Shown here: positions 1 to 10,587 of the stretch, in pieces
How the letters are laid out: every line of letters begins with the position of its first letter
Position numbering within the stretch: the stretch's first letter is position 1
From: Oppiella nova
Lineage: Eukaryota; Arthropoda; Arachnida; Sarcoptiformes; Oppiidae
DNA: 22,164 nt
Direction: 5' to 3'
Assembly (NCBI GenBank): GCA_905397405.1
Contig: CAJPVJ010000625.1
Location: 1 to 22,164 of the forward strand
Position numbers and translations under genes: made by a program
Notes under the pieces: generated by a model
What the model was told of the DNA's origin: nothing
Databases searched by the model: none
Seen by the model: the letters and a program-made list of their open reading frames with translations, nothing else

Positions 1-427
1 TTCAATGTATGATACTTTGGAAAGGTATCCATACATTGATCAAAATATAGGCATTAAATGCAAAGAGATTTGTGGATCAAGTACTGAATGCAAGCGTGAA
101 TATTATGATTTAAAATTGTATAAAATGGCGGTTACGTGGTATGGCAATTATATTTCAATTGTGGTACCCGATAGGCCTGACCTTATATTCACCCACTCCC
201 CTAAAATACTGTTTGAGGAGTTTGTATCATATATTGCTTCGTATATTAGTCTATGGTTTGGATTTTCTGTACTAATGCTACCAAATGTACTCAACAAATG
301 TTATCAATTTATTTATCGGAAAATTACTTTCTATTTAAATCTCATTAAGATCAGACAAAATATTAAAGTGAATGTTATAAATGTGAATGTTATTAGTAGT
401 GTGCATGATATAAATGTTTTGCAATAA
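1..427 (+). CDS. DEG/ENaC-type sodium channel, copy 1 (3' exon only, cut by window edge)
   Basis: This is the last part of the second exon of a DEG/ENaC (amiloride-sensitive channel family) subunit; the rest lies left of the window. The frame runs from base 2 to the stop at 425-427. It has the end of the cysteine-rich ectodomain (CKEICG...CKREY), a pre-TM2 stretch (THSPKILFEEF) and TM2 with LWFGFS, whose Gly-Phe-Ser matches the family's GxS selectivity filter. The cytosolic tail is short, basic and Asn/Val-rich. It is nearly identical to copies 2 and 3 over the shared stretch. A poly(A) signal AATAAA follows at 490-495. Ion selectivity and ligand cannot be read from the sequence. Confidence 0.85.
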   Translation, partial: SMYDTLERYPYIDQNIGIKCKEICGSSTECKREYYDLKLYKMAVTWYGNYISIVVPDRPDLIFTHSPKILFEEFVSYIASYISLWFGFSVLMLPNVLNKCYQFIYRKITFYLNLIKIRQNIKVNVINVNVISSVHDINVLQ

Positions 428-1075
428 ATTAGCTGATAATTGAGAATAATGTATGCAGATTATAATTTATTAAACCTTCACATGAATGAAATAAACAACT
501 TTTATTATCAGTGTTTATGATTGATTTATTTGTTTCCTAATAATAGACATTTCTTTATAGTCAATAAATATCGGCAGTTATTCAACTTTTCAATAATATA
601 GTTAAATGTTATCGACTTTCGTATTAATTAATAATATTTTATTTTAAAATATTTATATTGATACGAAAGTATCAGTGTAAAATTCTTAGTTTAAATAAAT
701 AAAGACACAGATTATTAATAAATATTATATTATTCATTAATATATTTAATGTTTTGAAAGAATTGGCCACTTTGTTAATGTATAGAAAGAATCGCATGAA
801 TATCAGGAACATCTGAATAATAAATGAAAAATATTTTGAAAACTAAACAAATAAATGCAATATATTTGGTGAGACCGTCAAAGCGAACACTACTTCCCAA
901 TCGACTCATTGTATTCAATAACTATTAAATGAATTTACAGTTAATTTATTAATAATATAAACTAAAAATTCTTTTATAAACCAGAATAAAGAATTGAATA
1001 CAAAACACTTAAGTGAATTGATATATAATTATATGAATTCTAATAAATAATTTAATTTAAATTATTAGTCTGTAT
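428..1075. other. Spacer after channel copy 1, with a ~0.3-kb insertion
   Basis: No gene is visible. The first ~200 bases and the last ~120 match the spacers after copies 2 and 3 (for example the CACTTAAGTGA motif near 1005). The middle, about 637-948, is absent from both of those spacers and is flanked by the direct repeat TTAATAATAT (627-636 and 949-958). An inverted repeat of ACTTTCGTAT (615-624) and ATACGAAAGT (661-670) spans the left junction. I cannot assign the insert to a family. Confidence 0.55.
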
Positions 1076-1879
1076 TAGAATGCAAACTTGGGAACCCGGG
1101 CCCGCCCAAACCATACGGGTTTCGGGCGCGTTTGGGCTGATGTGTGACTGGGCCGGGTTGGGCCGGGTTTTCAAATTTTTCTGAAAAAACCCGTAAAAAC
1201 CATGGCTTTTAGATACAAAACATTTTGCATATATTTTTGAGTATTATTATTTTGTGAAGCATTGTATACAGTATTAGTTTAAAGTGTGGTATAATTATAA
1301 TTTACTAAATTAAGAATTTTATTTAAAAAATTAAACTTAATTATAGTTTTATAAGGAGCCAGACAAGACTCCGGTAAATCTTAAACAAATGTAGACTGAA
1401 ATAACCATTTAATAACTTAAGATTGAACAGTTAAGCGCAAATAACTGTTCATCTGATACATAAATGAATAAATTTTAAAAGCAAATCAACACAAATCTCG
1501 TCGACTCTATAGGCCTTCACATGAATTGCTTTGAATTCCTGCCACTAATCTGTGGAGCGAAAAGAATTATAGTTATTCCCGAACCAATACAACTTGAAAT
1601 CCATCTCTACTCGACCCTTAAAATGTCGATAAATTTATAATTTATTCACATTAATTATTAATTGTATAAATATTAGGATAAAAATCCATTAAAATATTGA
1701 TTTTTATTCAAATAAAGCACATTTAAATCATATCTTATATGTAATATTTATGTAAGAAAAACACCGGGTTTTACGGGAACCCGCGGGTTTCCCGGTAGTG
1801 GGTACGGGGCGGGTTGGGCTTAAACTCCACGGGTTTGGGCCGGGTCGGGTTTTGATTTTCGGTCTAAGTTTGACTTCTA
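1076..1879. mobile_element. Non-autonomous hAT-type MITE (804 bp)
   Basis: The left end reads TAGAATGCAAACTTGGG. The right end, reverse-complemented, reads TAGAAGTCAAACTTAGA, giving imperfect terminal inverted repeats. The element is flanked by a perfect 8-bp direct repeat GTCTGTAT (1068-1075 and 1880-1887), which fits the hAT target consensus nTnnnnAn. Both subterminal regions (about 1094-1172 and 1764-1856) carry clusters of GGGTT/GGGCCGGG motifs in an otherwise AT-rich interior. Such subterminal arrays are typical transposase-binding sites in hAT elements. No transposase ORF is present, so it would need an enzyme supplied in trans. The related spacer near 6560-6640 lacks it. Confidence 0.85.
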
Positions 1880-1937
1880 GTCTGTATTGTAATATTTTGA
1901 ATGTGTTTTATCAAATATTGTATTATTTAATTTCTTT

Positions 1938-2105
1938 CAATTTAGATGTACTGTATTCATTTTACCAAATATGTTCAAAAAATGTTATCAACGTATTGAT
2001 AGAAAAATTAGTATTTAAATCTTTTTAAAGTAAATCAAAATATTAGAGTTAGAGTTATACAAGTTAATATTAATAATAGTGTGAGAAATACACGTGATAT
2101 AAACT
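1938..2105 (+). pseudogene. Decayed 3'-exon fragment of a DEG/ENaC channel (relic A)
   Basis: The sequence tracks the TM2-to-tail coding part of the intact copies at base level (AAAATGTTATCAA, then ATAGAAAAATTAG, then CAAAATATTAGAG, then CACGTGATATAAA) but has no usable reading frame. It has a sister relic at 6628-6808, so the ancestral array held at least one more gene. The hAT-type MITE lies just upstream and separates it from channel copy 1. Confidence 0.6.
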
Positions 2106-2893
2106 CATCACAAAAATAGATACTAGCCTACAAATAAAATATTATTCATGAATTACATATAAAGATGTTTCTTGATACATTAAATTCATAAGTTTGCAAA
2201 CAAACAACAAACACGAGTTTTTAATTTATTAAATTCTTTATCATAATAAATTAGTAAACTAAAAATGATTAAAATGTATAAAATGTTTAAGGTAAAATTA
2301 ATAAATAATAATTATAGTATATTACGTAAAGTAATAAAAGCTTATTAATTATGAGACACACAAAAGACATTTTGCAAACTAAAATCCAATTGTTATTTTG
2401 ACAGCATTTTGATTTATTAAATTAAATAATATTAGTTTTTAGGCATACTTTTAATAAAAAATATTTTTACTGTTATCAAAAACCTTGTTAATCGCTATTT
2501 ACAAATGTTTATTAAGAAGAATAATGTAAGGTATTAATTGGGTTATTTGTTAAAACAAATAATAAATGCTATATAGCACTTGTATTACATTATGCATAAC
2601 AAAATAAGTCTTTTGAAAATTCTTATGTAATTTGTAAATAGAAATATAAAATTATACAGTATTTGTAAATATATTTTGTTATTTTTCATTAAAATACGAT
2701 TGATTTTCTTTGGGTGTTATCTTATGTATATTTTTATCAAGGTTTTGAAATGTATTCAATAAAAACCTAAATATTTAAATAAATATTACATTAGAACACA
2801 TACACGTTATAATGTAACTGTATAAATTTAATTAAAACAAAACATTTATTGTATTATAAATAGGTTTGTCACATATAAGAGAGCATAAATTAT
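2106..2893. other. AT-rich spacer, no gene seen
   Basis: The stretch is very AT-rich with no coding frame, TIR or structured repeat that I can support. The last ~100 bases grade into the promoter block shared with channel copy 3. Confidence 0.5.
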
Positions 2894-2995
2894 TATGATA
2901 CTATTTCATAACACTTTTATGATTCATTTCATACAGTATATCAAATATTATCAAAAATATTAAATATAAACTCTAATTAACTAACTTAATTCATA
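2894..2995 (+). promoter_or_regulatory. Upstream block of channel copy 2, duplicated at 4730-4830
   Basis: The ~100 bases before the start codon are almost identical to those before copy 3 (TTATGATACTATTTCA through TAACTTAATTCATA). This marks the left boundary of the 1.84-kb duplicated unit and probably holds the promoter and 5' UTR. There is no sharp TATA box, though AAATATAAAC lies close upstream of the ATG. Confidence 0.5.
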
Positions 2996-4399
2996 ATGAA
3001 TTTAAAGGATTTATGTAATAAATTTAATTCAAATGTACTAGTATTTAGATATCTGTTTTACATATCATGTTTATCTGTATGTTTGTATCAAATCATTAAA
3101 ATATGTGAAATATATTTCTCATACAAAACCACAACTTTTATAAATTACGACAATTTTTCAGTGATATCTTTGCCGGCAATCACTATATGTTTTAATAAAA
3201 TAGATGTCTTAAGGGATGACTTCATAAAACATCTAAATATAAAAGATAACACCAATGATAACGAAAATGAACTGGTTAAACAATATTTAGCAAATTATAC
3301 GATTACTGAACAGTTGGATATGTTATTGAATTATACGGATATATTCTCATCATGTAGTGTTTTGAAATCTAATTTTGATAATAAAAATTCAACTAATTAT
3401 AGAGATTATTACACAAAGTGTGATGAACTTCATAAAACTTCTATCGATTACGATAAGTAATATACTTTTAAATAGTTATTTATTTTTTATTTAAACTATA
3501 AATTCATAAATAAGTTTTTGAGTAATTATTTCATTTTTAGACTTTGTTTCACATTTTTATCACAAACTACTGGAGAATCTGATGATTACTATCACATCAA
3601 TAATGACATCATATTCCGGGACTTCTTAACCGATGTCTTCTCAGTTACGCTACTAATCGAGAGGAAAGACATTAAAATCGCTGTCCATTCAAGACATCAA
3701 TTGATTGCTAATAGAGTTAAACATCATTTCATAGACTATCCTTATAATACAACATTAAATGCTAATTATACACATAATTATTACATGTTATACAATAGAG
3801 TAGTTGTGAACTCATTGCCCAAACCATACGAAACTAATTGTATTGATTATAAATGGAGGGGATATCAGTCATTAGATCATTGTATCAATAAATGTAGAAT
3901 TAGGGGATATAGACAAATATGGCCTCATATGTGGCCAGGTAACTATTTAGTATTTAATACATCATTGGATTTCAAAATGCTTTCAATGTATGATACTTTG
4001 GAAAGGTATCCATACATTGATCAAAATATAGGCATTAAATGCAAAGAGATTTGTGGGTCGAGTACTGAATGCAAGCGTGAATATTATGATTTAAAATTGT
4101 ATAAAATGTCGGTTACGTGGTATGGCAATTATATTTCAATTGTGGTACCCGATAGGCCTGACCTTATATTCACCCACTCCCCTAAAATACTGTTTGAAGA
4201 GTTTGTGTCATATATTGCTTCGTATATTAGTCTATGGTTTGGATTTTCTGTACTAATGCTACCAAAAGTACTCAACAAATGTTATCAATTTATTTATCGG
4301 AAAATTATTTTCTATTTAAATATCAGACAAAATATTAATGTGAATGTCATAAATGTGAATGTTATTAGTAGTGTGCATGATATAAATGTTTTGCAATAA
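2996..4399 (+). CDS. DEG/ENaC-type sodium channel subunit, copy 2
   Basis: Two exons, 2996-3456 and 3541-4399, are joined over an 84-bp GT-AG intron in phase 2 to give 439 residues. TM1 is about 17-37, followed by LPAITICFNK (59-68), the family's post-TM1 signature. The ectodomain carries conserved cysteines (CIDY...CINKC, CKEICG...C) and N-glycosylation sites such as NYT and NTT. TM2 is about 372-394 with GFS at 388-390, matching the GxS filter. DEG/ENaC subunits form trimeric Na+ channels in the plasma membrane. The protein is short for the family and has only ~16 residues before TM1, without the usual cytosolic His-Gly gating motif. The first exon alone runs into an in-frame stop right at the donor, which supports splicing. 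A poly(A) signal is at 4462-4467. Confidence 0.9.
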
Positions 4400-4729
4400 A
4401 TTAGCTGACAATTGAGAATAATGTATGCAGATTATAATTTATTAAATCTTTACATGAATGAAATAAACAACTTTTATTACCAGTAATTATGATTTATTTA
4501 TTTGTTTCCTAATGATTGACATTTCTTTATAGTCAATAAATACCGGCAGTTATTAAAATGGTGCGTACAGTTAAATGTTGTACACTTTTGTATTAATTGA
4601 TAATATAAAATAGAAATACTTTTATAAACAAGATTTTTGAATAAAGAAACACTTAAGTGAGCATATATAATTGTATATAATTATATATAATTGTTAGCAA
4701 AAATTGTACAATTGTATATAGAAAAATTA
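4400..4729. other. Short spacer between channel copies 2 and 3
   Basis: It holds the 3' UTR and poly(A) signal of copy 2, then AT-rich sequence with repeated TATATAATTG units (about 4663-4725). It matches the start of the other two spacers but lacks the channel relic found there, so the relic was lost or never copied in this unit. Confidence 0.5.
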
Positions 4730-4830
4730 TTATGATACTATTTCAAAACACTTATAATTCATTTCATACAGTATATCAAATATTATCAAAAATATTAAAT
4801 ATAAACTCTAATTAACTAACTTAATTCATA

Positions 4831-6240
4831 ATGAATTTAAAGGATTTGTGCAATAAATTTGATTCAAATGTACTAATATTTAGATATCTGTTCTACATTT
4901 CATGTTTATCTGTATGTTTGTATCAAATCATTAAAATATGTGAAATATATTTCTCATACAAAACCACAACTTTTGTAAATTACGACAACTTTTCGGTGAT
5001 ATCTTTGCCGGCAATCACTATATGTTTTAATAAAATAGATGTTTTAAGGGATGACTACAGAAAACATCTAAATATCAAAGATAACACTAATGATGACCAA
5101 AATGAACTGGTTAAACAATATTTAGCAAATTATACGATTACTGAACAGTTGGATATGTTATTGAATTATACGGATATATTTGCATCGTGTAGTGTTTTGA
5201 AATCTAATTTTGATAATAAAAATTCAACTAATTATAGAGATTATTACACAAAGTGTGATGAACTTCATAAAACTTCTATCGATTACGATAAGTAATATAC
5301 TTTTAAATAGTTATTTATTTTTTATTTAAACTTTAAATTCATAAATAAATTTTTGAGTAATTATTTCATTTTTAGACTTTGTTTCACATTTTTATCACAA
5401 ACTACTGGAGAATCTGATGACTACTATCACATCAATAATGACATCATATTCCGGGACTTCTTAACCGATGTCTTCTTTGTTATGCTACTAATCGAGAGGA
5501 AAGACATTAAAATCACTGTCCATTCAAGACATCAATTGATTTATAATAGAGTTAAACATCATTTCATAGACTTTCCTTACAATACAACAATAAATGTTAA
5601 TAATTATACACATAATTATTACATGTTATACAATAGAATAGTTGTGAACTCATTGCCCAAACCATACGAAACAGATTGTATTGATTATAAATGGAGGAGA
5701 TATCAGTCATTAGATCATTGTATCAATAAATGTAGAATTAGGGGATATAGACAAATATGGCCTCATATGTGGCCAGGCAGCTATTTAGCATTTAATACAT
5801 CATTGGATTTCAAAATGCTTTCAATGTATGATACTTTGGAAAGGTATCCATACATTGATCAAAATATAGGCATTAAATGCAAAGAGATTTGTGGATCAAG
5901 TACTGAATGCAAGCGTGAATATTATGATTTAAAATTGTATAAAATGTCGGTTACGTGGTATGGCAATTATATTTCAATTGTGGTACCCGATAGGCCTGAC
6001 CTTATATACACCCACTCCCCTAAAATACTGTTTGAAGAGTTTGTGTCATATATTGCTTCGTATATTAGTCTATGGTTTGGATTTTCTGTACTAATGCTAC
6101 CAAAAGTACTCAACAAATGTTATCAATTTATTTATCGGAAAATTATTTTCTATTTAAATCTCATTAAGATCAGACAAAATATTAAGGTAAATGTCATAAA
6201 TGTGAATGTTATTAATAGCCTGCCTGATATAAATGTTTAG
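4831..6240 (+). CDS. DEG/ENaC-type sodium channel subunit, copy 3
   Basis: Exons 4831-5291 and 5376-6240 flank an 84-bp phase-2 intron and give 441 residues. It is the nearest relative of copy 2: the starts are 1835 bp apart, and the intron, upstream block and nearly all the protein are the same. Differences cluster in the ectodomain just after the intron (for example VFSVTLL versus VFFVMLL, and NANYTHN versus NVNNYTHN). The TM1, LPAITIC and LWFGFS features are as in copy 2, and the His-Gly motif before TM1 is again absent. The last residues differ because the stop comes slightly earlier in the Asn/Val-rich tail. A poly(A) signal is at 6311-6316. It is very probably functional if copy 2 is. 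Confidence 0.9.
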
Positions 6241-6627
6241 CAATAAATTAACTGACAATTGAGAATAATGCAGATCATAATTTATTAAATCATTACATGA
6301 ACATGAATGAAATAAACAACTTTTATTATCAGTAATTATGATTTATTTATTTGTTTCCTAATGATAGAAATATCTTTATAGTCAATAAATACCGTCAATT
6401 ATTAAAATTTTGCATGCAGTTAAATGTTGTACACTTTTGTATTGATTGATAATATAAAATAGAAATTCTGTTATAAACAAGATTTTTGAATACAGAAACA
6501 CTTAAGTAAGCTATATAATTGTATATAATTGTATTTAATTGTATATAATTATATAAACTCTAATTAATAATTTAATTTAATATATATTTATACGTAAATT
6601 CTTTCAGTGAGATTTTAATTTCTTTCA

Positions 6628-6808
6628 ATTTGGATTCTCTGTATTAATGTTAATACATGTGTTTAAAAAATGTTATCAATATAATATAATATATTCATAG
6701 AAAAATTAGTTTTTATTTAAATATTTTTAAAGTAAAACAAAATATTAGAGTTAAAGTTATACAAGTTAATATTAATTACACGTGATATAAATGTTTTGCA
6801 ATGAATTA
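6628..6808 (+). pseudogene. Decayed 3'-exon fragment of a DEG/ENaC channel (relic B)
   Basis: It begins with TTTGGATTCTCTGTATTAAT, matching the TM2 coding sequence of the intact genes. It continues through TGTTATCAA, ATAGAAAAATTAG and CAAAATATTAGAG and ends with GATATAAATGTTTTGCAAT, the sequence around the stop of copies 1 and 2. The frame is broken by small indels. It is closer to relic A (1938-2105) than to any intact gene, so the pair was duplicated along with the array. Confidence 0.65.
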
Positions 6809-7188
6809 TATTTGTTAAATGTATTTCTTTATGAAATCTTACATTAAAATCTATAAAATCTATGAAAATATTTTTGCTTTATATTGAATAAATGTTTACA
6901 AATCACTTTGAGCTAAGAAATATTGTCATTAATTATTAATAGCATAATACTTTTGTATATTTGTTATTTGTACCACAAATAGAAATAATACATAATTGAT
7001 TGACACGTCTATTGAATATAAAATTCTTGTCATAAAATATTCAATAAGATTCAAAACACTGTATAAATAATTGCTATCATAAGTTATGTATCATAACATT
7101 TCACAATTTTAACACACAAAAATCTGAACTATAAATAAAATTAAGTTCAAATAAACTCAAAATATTATTTGAAAAGTATTTATTAAAA
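6809..7188. other. Spacer upstream of channel copy 4
   Basis: The stretch is AT-rich with no ORF or repeat I can support. It must contain the promoter of copy 4, but it does not resemble the upstream block shared by copies 2 and 3. Confidence 0.45.
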
Positions 7189-8652
7189 ATGGCAAACTTT
7201 AAAATATTGTCTCAAATATTGAATACACAAACATTTCGTTACACATTTTTCACATTTTGTTTGTCTGTATGTGTGTATCAAGTGTACAGAATATGTGACA
7301 TCTATTTATTGTACAAAATCACAACTTCTGTCACTTACGGCAATATTTCGGTCATATCTCTGCCGGCAATCACCATATGTTTCGACAAAATCGATGTCTT
7401 GAGAGACGAGTATTTCCTTGAATTCAATATAAGTCACAATCAATTGGGTAGAAATGAATCGAAACTAAAAGTGGAGAAATTGTGTGCAAACTATACGATT
7501 AAACAACAGTTTGAGACATTGTTTTATAAATATAATCAAATATTCAGCGATTGTCTGGTATTAAAAACTATTGCTTTTAATAATGAGAAAACATTTCACA
7601 AATACAATGATTCGTATATTAATTGTGAAAATATTAGTCAAATTAAAACTTCAATTGATTACACCAGGTAAGACTATGTAAAAATATTAATCATATAAAA
7701 TCTATAGATTTGTTGCCACTTATTAACCTTTTAAACTAAAATTACTATTAAATAAATAGTTTATTTTTTAAATTACAGTATTTGTTATACGTTTCTATCG
7801 GAACCTAATGCCAAATCCGATGACAACTACTTTAACATCAATAATGATCTCATGTATAGGGATGTCATGAAAGCATTTCTGGTGATTACGACAAAACTAA
7901 CTGATATTAAGCCTAAAATCGCTGTTCATTCACGAAACCAATTAATTACAAACATATCGAAAAGTAAATTCATTACATTCTCGCTGCAAAGGTTAGTAAA
8001 TACTTCACAAATGATTTACTTTCAATACAATAAGTATGTATTCAAATCGCTGCCCAAACCGTACGAAACAAATTGCGTTGAGTATAGGGAAAGGGGTTTT
8101 AATTTACTGTCCGATTGTATCGATAAATGCCGAATGGATTCCTATAAGGATGTATGGCTTACCAAATGGCCCGGGAATTATCTAGCTTATAATATGTCAA
8201 TGAATTATACAATGATCAGTATCCATGATTATATTTTTAAGAATTTAGATTATGATTTTATTTTAAGTCAGAAATGTACAAACATTTGTGGTCTAAGTAT
8301 TGAGTGTAATAAAGTGTATTATAATCTAGTTATTGACAAAATATCAAACACCTTGGATAACATTTATCATAATCATTTAGTGTTTTATGAACCCCTAACC
8401 CCTGACCTTATTTATATACATTCACCGCAAATACTGTTTGAGGAGTTTGTGTCATATATCTCATCATATGTTAGCCTATGGTTTGGATTCTCTATTATTA
8501 TGCTATCAAATGTAATACAAAAATGTCATTTATTTGTATTCAACAAAATTAAGCTTTATTTCAATTATATTCAAACACACAATAAATTTAAAATCAGAGT
8601 GCACAATTTGAATGTCACACAAATTACACCCATAAGCACCCCGCAAGAATAA
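7189..8652 (+). CDS. DEG/ENaC-type sodium channel subunit, copy 4 (diverged)
   Basis: Exons 7189-7667 and 7779-8652 are joined over a 111-bp GTAAGA...CAG intron in phase 2 to give 450 residues. The intron sits at the same place and phase as in copies 2 and 3, directly after TSIDY, which supports common descent. It has TM1 near residues 20-42, LPAITICFDK, ectodomain cysteines (CVEY, CIDKC, CTNICG...C), and TM2 FEEFVSYISSYVSLWFGFS with the Gly-Phe-Ser filter. It diverges from copies 1-3 in the finger-like ectodomain region but keeps the TM2 stretch. As in its neighbours, the N-terminus before TM1 is short. The gene is convergent with the protease gene to its right. Confidence 0.9.
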
Positions 8653-8921
8653 AGCTAATTAAATTCGCAACAAATTCAATTAATTATTTATTTTTAAAAA
8701 TTGTACTTAAAAATCAACAAGTTTGTATTTTCTAAAATCTAAAAAGTAAGTAATATAGTCAAGCAACATAAATGTTTGCAGTTAACAAACTTAGTATAAA
8801 TTGTATTATTCTATTAAACTAAATGTACTGTATGTATTTATTATATTTGCGAATAATTTTGTTTACAAATAATTTTCACAAATAAAAAGTACCTGTTAAT
8901 ACCTTAAATGATACTGTACAA

Positions 8922-10180
8922 TCAATTATTTGTAATAGTTTTCACTATCCAATCGATATGTCTGGAAACCCGTACGTAATAACTGGTCTCCTTTGTCTCA
9001 CAACCGGTTACCGACCTATAAATGCCAATCAAAACAGCCCTTCCATTCAAATACTGAAACAACGGTCCACCGGAATCTCCCTATAATACAAAGTCATTAT
9101 ACCCTAGCTACACATAATTACATACGTGGACAGACATACCGAGCAGGGTATGCTACCATTCCCTCTATACTGGTCGACCACAATAGTCCAACCGTCCCCA
9201 TCGTCATCGTTGAAACGTATTTCCCTGATCAGAGTCCACCCGACCTGAAGTCTATCCACACCACGAATGGGCGATACCGTCCCAAAGCCCGTCATAATCG
9301 CGTATTCATTGAACGGATTAAACGTATTTTCCTTAACTAAACAAATGCTATTCATTGGCCGATAATTGGTGACCGGATCGGCACTAAAATCCAGTTTCTC
9401 ACTCAACTTGATTAACACTAAATCGTAAATCTTGCCCATATAATCCGGCACATATTTGTCGTGCATAAAAAGTTTCTCATCGTGATACGCCTTTCCCTTT
9501 TGGGATTTGGACACAATTCCCGGATAGATATACGTCTCGTGAGAGTTACAATCCGAACATTTACTATTTTACATACAAACTAGGCAATTTTTATATTAAT
9601 TTAGTTGTGTACTGTATACTCACGGTATACAATGTGCCGTGGCGAGCACCCACCACTCGTTGATTATAACACCTGTGCATTCGTGACTAATTCAACATTA
9701 AATAAAAACAATAATATAATATAATGAGTACAATTAATTATTCATCCAGTTTGTATTTCCGGGTCCTTGCAAGAAGATCTGAATTTAATTTGCTCAATTA
9801 AAAGTATATAATTTTAATAATGTAATTATTATTAGAAATAGTATAGGGAATAATAGCATTTAATTTATAAATTATTACATTATTATTACATAATTATTTT
9901 GGTGTTAAATGATTACATACGTGTTTGTTTCGCTTAACACCCACCACCCGGTAATTTGCTCATTAACAATATAGGCAATGAATGGCATTTCACCAGGCTC
10001 AGCATTCCTACCATTTACTATATTAGGTGGGATTCTGTGCCAATTAAAGCACTGGTCATTGCGTTTAACTGAAGTAACTGTAGTCGATGTAAAACCACAG
10101 TCAGGGGTCGTAACATTTGGGTAGTTACCCATTTTGACACTGGATATAGCATTTCTGGTGTCCACACTCTTACAAATCAT
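8922..10180 (-). CDS. Trypsin-fold (S1) serine protease, secreted zymogen
   Basis: Four exons on the minus strand: 10180-9921, 9686-9624, 9563-9140 and 9080-8922. All have GT-AG borders and matching phases and together give 301 codons plus a stop. The catalytic triad is complete: His in ATAHC (exon 2), Asp in YDLVLIKL (exon 3) and Ser in GDSGGPL (exon 4). Cys42 and Cys58 are both in exon 2 (ECTG...AHC). A propeptide with two cysteines (PDCG, DQCF) precedes the mature N-terminus IVNG. The residue before IVNG is Asn, not Arg or Lys. The specificity-pocket position 189 reads Ile, so the specificity is unlikely to be trypsin-like. Position 10180 is the only in-frame ATG; an AG just upstream suggests the signal peptide may sit in an unseen earlier exon. 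Confidence 0.85.
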
Positions 10181-10587
10181 TACTATGAATAAGTAAGTTA
10201 TATTAATATTTTTTAAATTAAGTGATTAATATAATTACAAGTTATTATGCTTAAAGTTAATTCCATATCTGCACACACAGTTGTATAGATATAATTTTAA
10301 AATAATAATAATTTAATTTGTTTTAATTTATGTAATTATATTTTTATTTCAATATTTTGATTAAAACTAAATAAATTATTGTTTAATATCTCTTTGTAAC
10401 CTTATATTTATTAAGAATATTTTAATAAATTATAGAAATAATAGCATTTATATGCAAACATTGTTTAAACTTATGATATTTGAGATTGAAATATAAAACA
10501 ATTATTTTGTTTGATACTATTTTTATAGCTAAAAATACAAAACTATAATTATCAAAAATAATTTATAAAAATATTAATTTCTTATCC
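10181..10587. promoter_or_regulatory. Divergent intergenic region between two protease genes
   Basis: About 0.4 kb of AT-rich sequence separates the head-to-head protease genes and must carry the plus-strand promoter and probably the minus-strand one. A small first exon for the minus-strand gene may be hidden here (a short minus-strand ATG frame starts near 10267), but I could not confirm it. No clear TATA box or operator stands out. Confidence 0.35.

Noticed and set aside
1094-1856. GGGTT runs as telomere-like or CpG-island sequence.
   Set aside because: The motifs are confined to the two subterminal ends of an element with TIRs and an 8-bp target duplication, which explains them better.
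1798-2028. A plus-strand ORF with a Gly-rich start.
   Set aside because: It starts inside the GC-rich end of the MITE and runs into the channel relic, so it is a chance frame.
3518-3541. An independent start for the second channel exon.
   Set aside because: The frame begins with TTG inside the intron; joining at the GT/AG sites in phase gives a full family protein.
8993-9340. A plus-strand ORF of 115 codons.
   Set aside because: It lies antisense to protease exons that carry the catalytic motifs and has no family features.
9921-9960. WWVLSE near the end of protease exon 1 as a decayed second catalytic-His region.
   Set aside because: The resemblance to WWVLATAHC covers only four residues, and the true His exon (9686-9624) joins in perfect phase.
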